NCBI GenBank assembly: GCA_911728435.2
Contig: OU452210.1
Span: 13,764,001 to 13,828,000, forward strand
Source of the DNA: Apoderus coryli
Lineage: Eukaryota > Arthropoda > Insecta > Coleoptera > Attelabidae
Reading direction: 5' to 3'
Length of the DNA: 64,000 bases
Under the pieces are notes generated by a model. That model did not search any database. It was not told where the DNA came from and saw only the letters and a list, made by a program, of their open reading frames with translations. The translations under genes were made by a program, and so were the position numbers. Below are positions 63,401-64,000 of this stretch, one piece after another. The stretch's first letter is position 1; every line of letters starts with the position of its first letter.

Positions 63401-64000
63401 ACCAACATGCTATTAACTATTTCGCTTAATTATCCTTTACAAACATGATGATTATATTTTGTGAGACAGAAAATTTCAAGCGGTTATTTAAGAACTGCTA
63501 ACGAAAAAAATTCAGCAAATCTGCGTCTAAGCAAAGATTATCAGACCTTATGAGACCTTTGAAAGTCAAAATTAGGCTATACTTCATGCGTAAAATTCAT
63601 GCATCATATTAAGCTAAAATACCAGAGCCTACTCCCAAGGCACTGGCTAAATAGTGAAAACAAACCAGGATTTAATACTGTTAGGTTAAGTAAAGCGGCG
63701 AGATCTCTTTACCTTTTGTTATCATTTTTAAGTGTATAAACACATTTCAAACACATTAAGCGGTGGTGTGAAATCTTAAACACATTTTCACTAACAGTAA
63801 CATAAATTTAAGGGCAAATTAGCTCTTGTGCATTACACAACAGAACAAACAAGTCATATGTTAAAACACGGGCGTTCAAATGCAAGGTGTTATATACCCA
63901 TAGGGTTTATAATCTTTGTTATGCAAAAGTTTCAGATACGATCATTTGTATCCCGCACACGAGCTCTAATTTGTTTTAAATACCTCATTTGTTTCACTTA
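57481..64000. other. No gene supported; repeat-like stretches
   Basis: AT-rich. About 58000-58170 ends with CAGCACCCTGTATA on the + strand, i.e. a minus-strand TATACAGGGTG end, and may be a DNA-transposon remnant. The frames at 58555-58782, 60092-60358 and 61073-61273, and the opposite-strand pair at 62303-62524, show no recognisable domain. I looked for the expected first and second Ig exons of the DIP-like gene on the minus strand and found none. Confidence 0.4.
59252..59284. repeat. (TAATA)n-like microsatellite
   Basis: Imperfect run of TAATA/TATAATA units. Confidence 0.7.

Noticed and set aside
48558..64000. Upstream Ig1/Ig2 exons of the DIP-like gene
   Set aside because: I looked on the minus strand for Cys...Trp...DxGxYxC patterns with matching splice phases and found none, so they probably lie beyond the window.
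1..64000. CRISPR array or bacterial operon
   Set aside because: No regularly spaced short repeats with unique spacers. Introns, GT-AG splice sites and LINEs show a eukaryotic genome.

Overview
This is an AT-rich, intron- and repeat-dominated window from an arthropod nuclear genome, almost certainly an insect. Two host genes support this: the 3' end of CSN2 (COP9 signalosome subunit 2, 'alien' in flies) on the + strand at the left edge, and the three last coding exons of an IgLON/lachesin-type cell-surface protein of the insect DIP (Dpr-interacting protein) family on the - strand between 48557 and 38509. A beetle or similarly repeat-rich insect is possible, but the window alone does not settle the order.

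Layout. 1-340: last two CSN2 exons, with polyA signals just downstream. 341-38508: a long intergenic stretch with no host gene I can support. It holds many decayed retrotransposon pieces (0.66-1.3, 6.6-7.1, 10.66-11.5, 13.2-14.0, 16.8, 19.1, 23.2-23.6, 24.2-25.2, 32.9-33.1 and 37.5 kb), a mariner relic at 14.7 kb, a 174-bp tandem repeat array at 22.0-22.7 kb with a lone diverged monomer at 12.0 kb, and two hairpin loci (a 52-bp perfect palindrome at 18.6 kb; a tRNA-like loop between ~45-nt inverted arms at 29.3 kb) that share a flanking motif. 38509-48557: the DIP-like gene end (Ig domain exon, short linker exon, C-terminal exon with a GPI-anchor-like tail). Intron phases match exactly across all three. 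Its last intron contains a possible + strand TATA promoter with a short non-coding first exon near 39.7 kb. 48558-64000: probably upstream intron of the same DIP gene or intergenic DNA. I could not find the earlier Ig exons. It carries a well preserved 2.09-kb Tc1/mariner-superfamily transposon (53743-55833) with an intact transposase, DD41D catalytic spacing, 363-bp terminal inverted repeats and TA target duplication.

The two host genes have no visible functional link. Most open frames over 60 codons in the window are chance frames in AT-rich DNA or shadows of the items listed. The most notable items are the intact long-TIR DD41D transposon, the satellite array with its remote monomer, the tRNA-like foldback, and the nested promoter candidate. 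None amounts to a clearly new biological system on sequence evidence alone.
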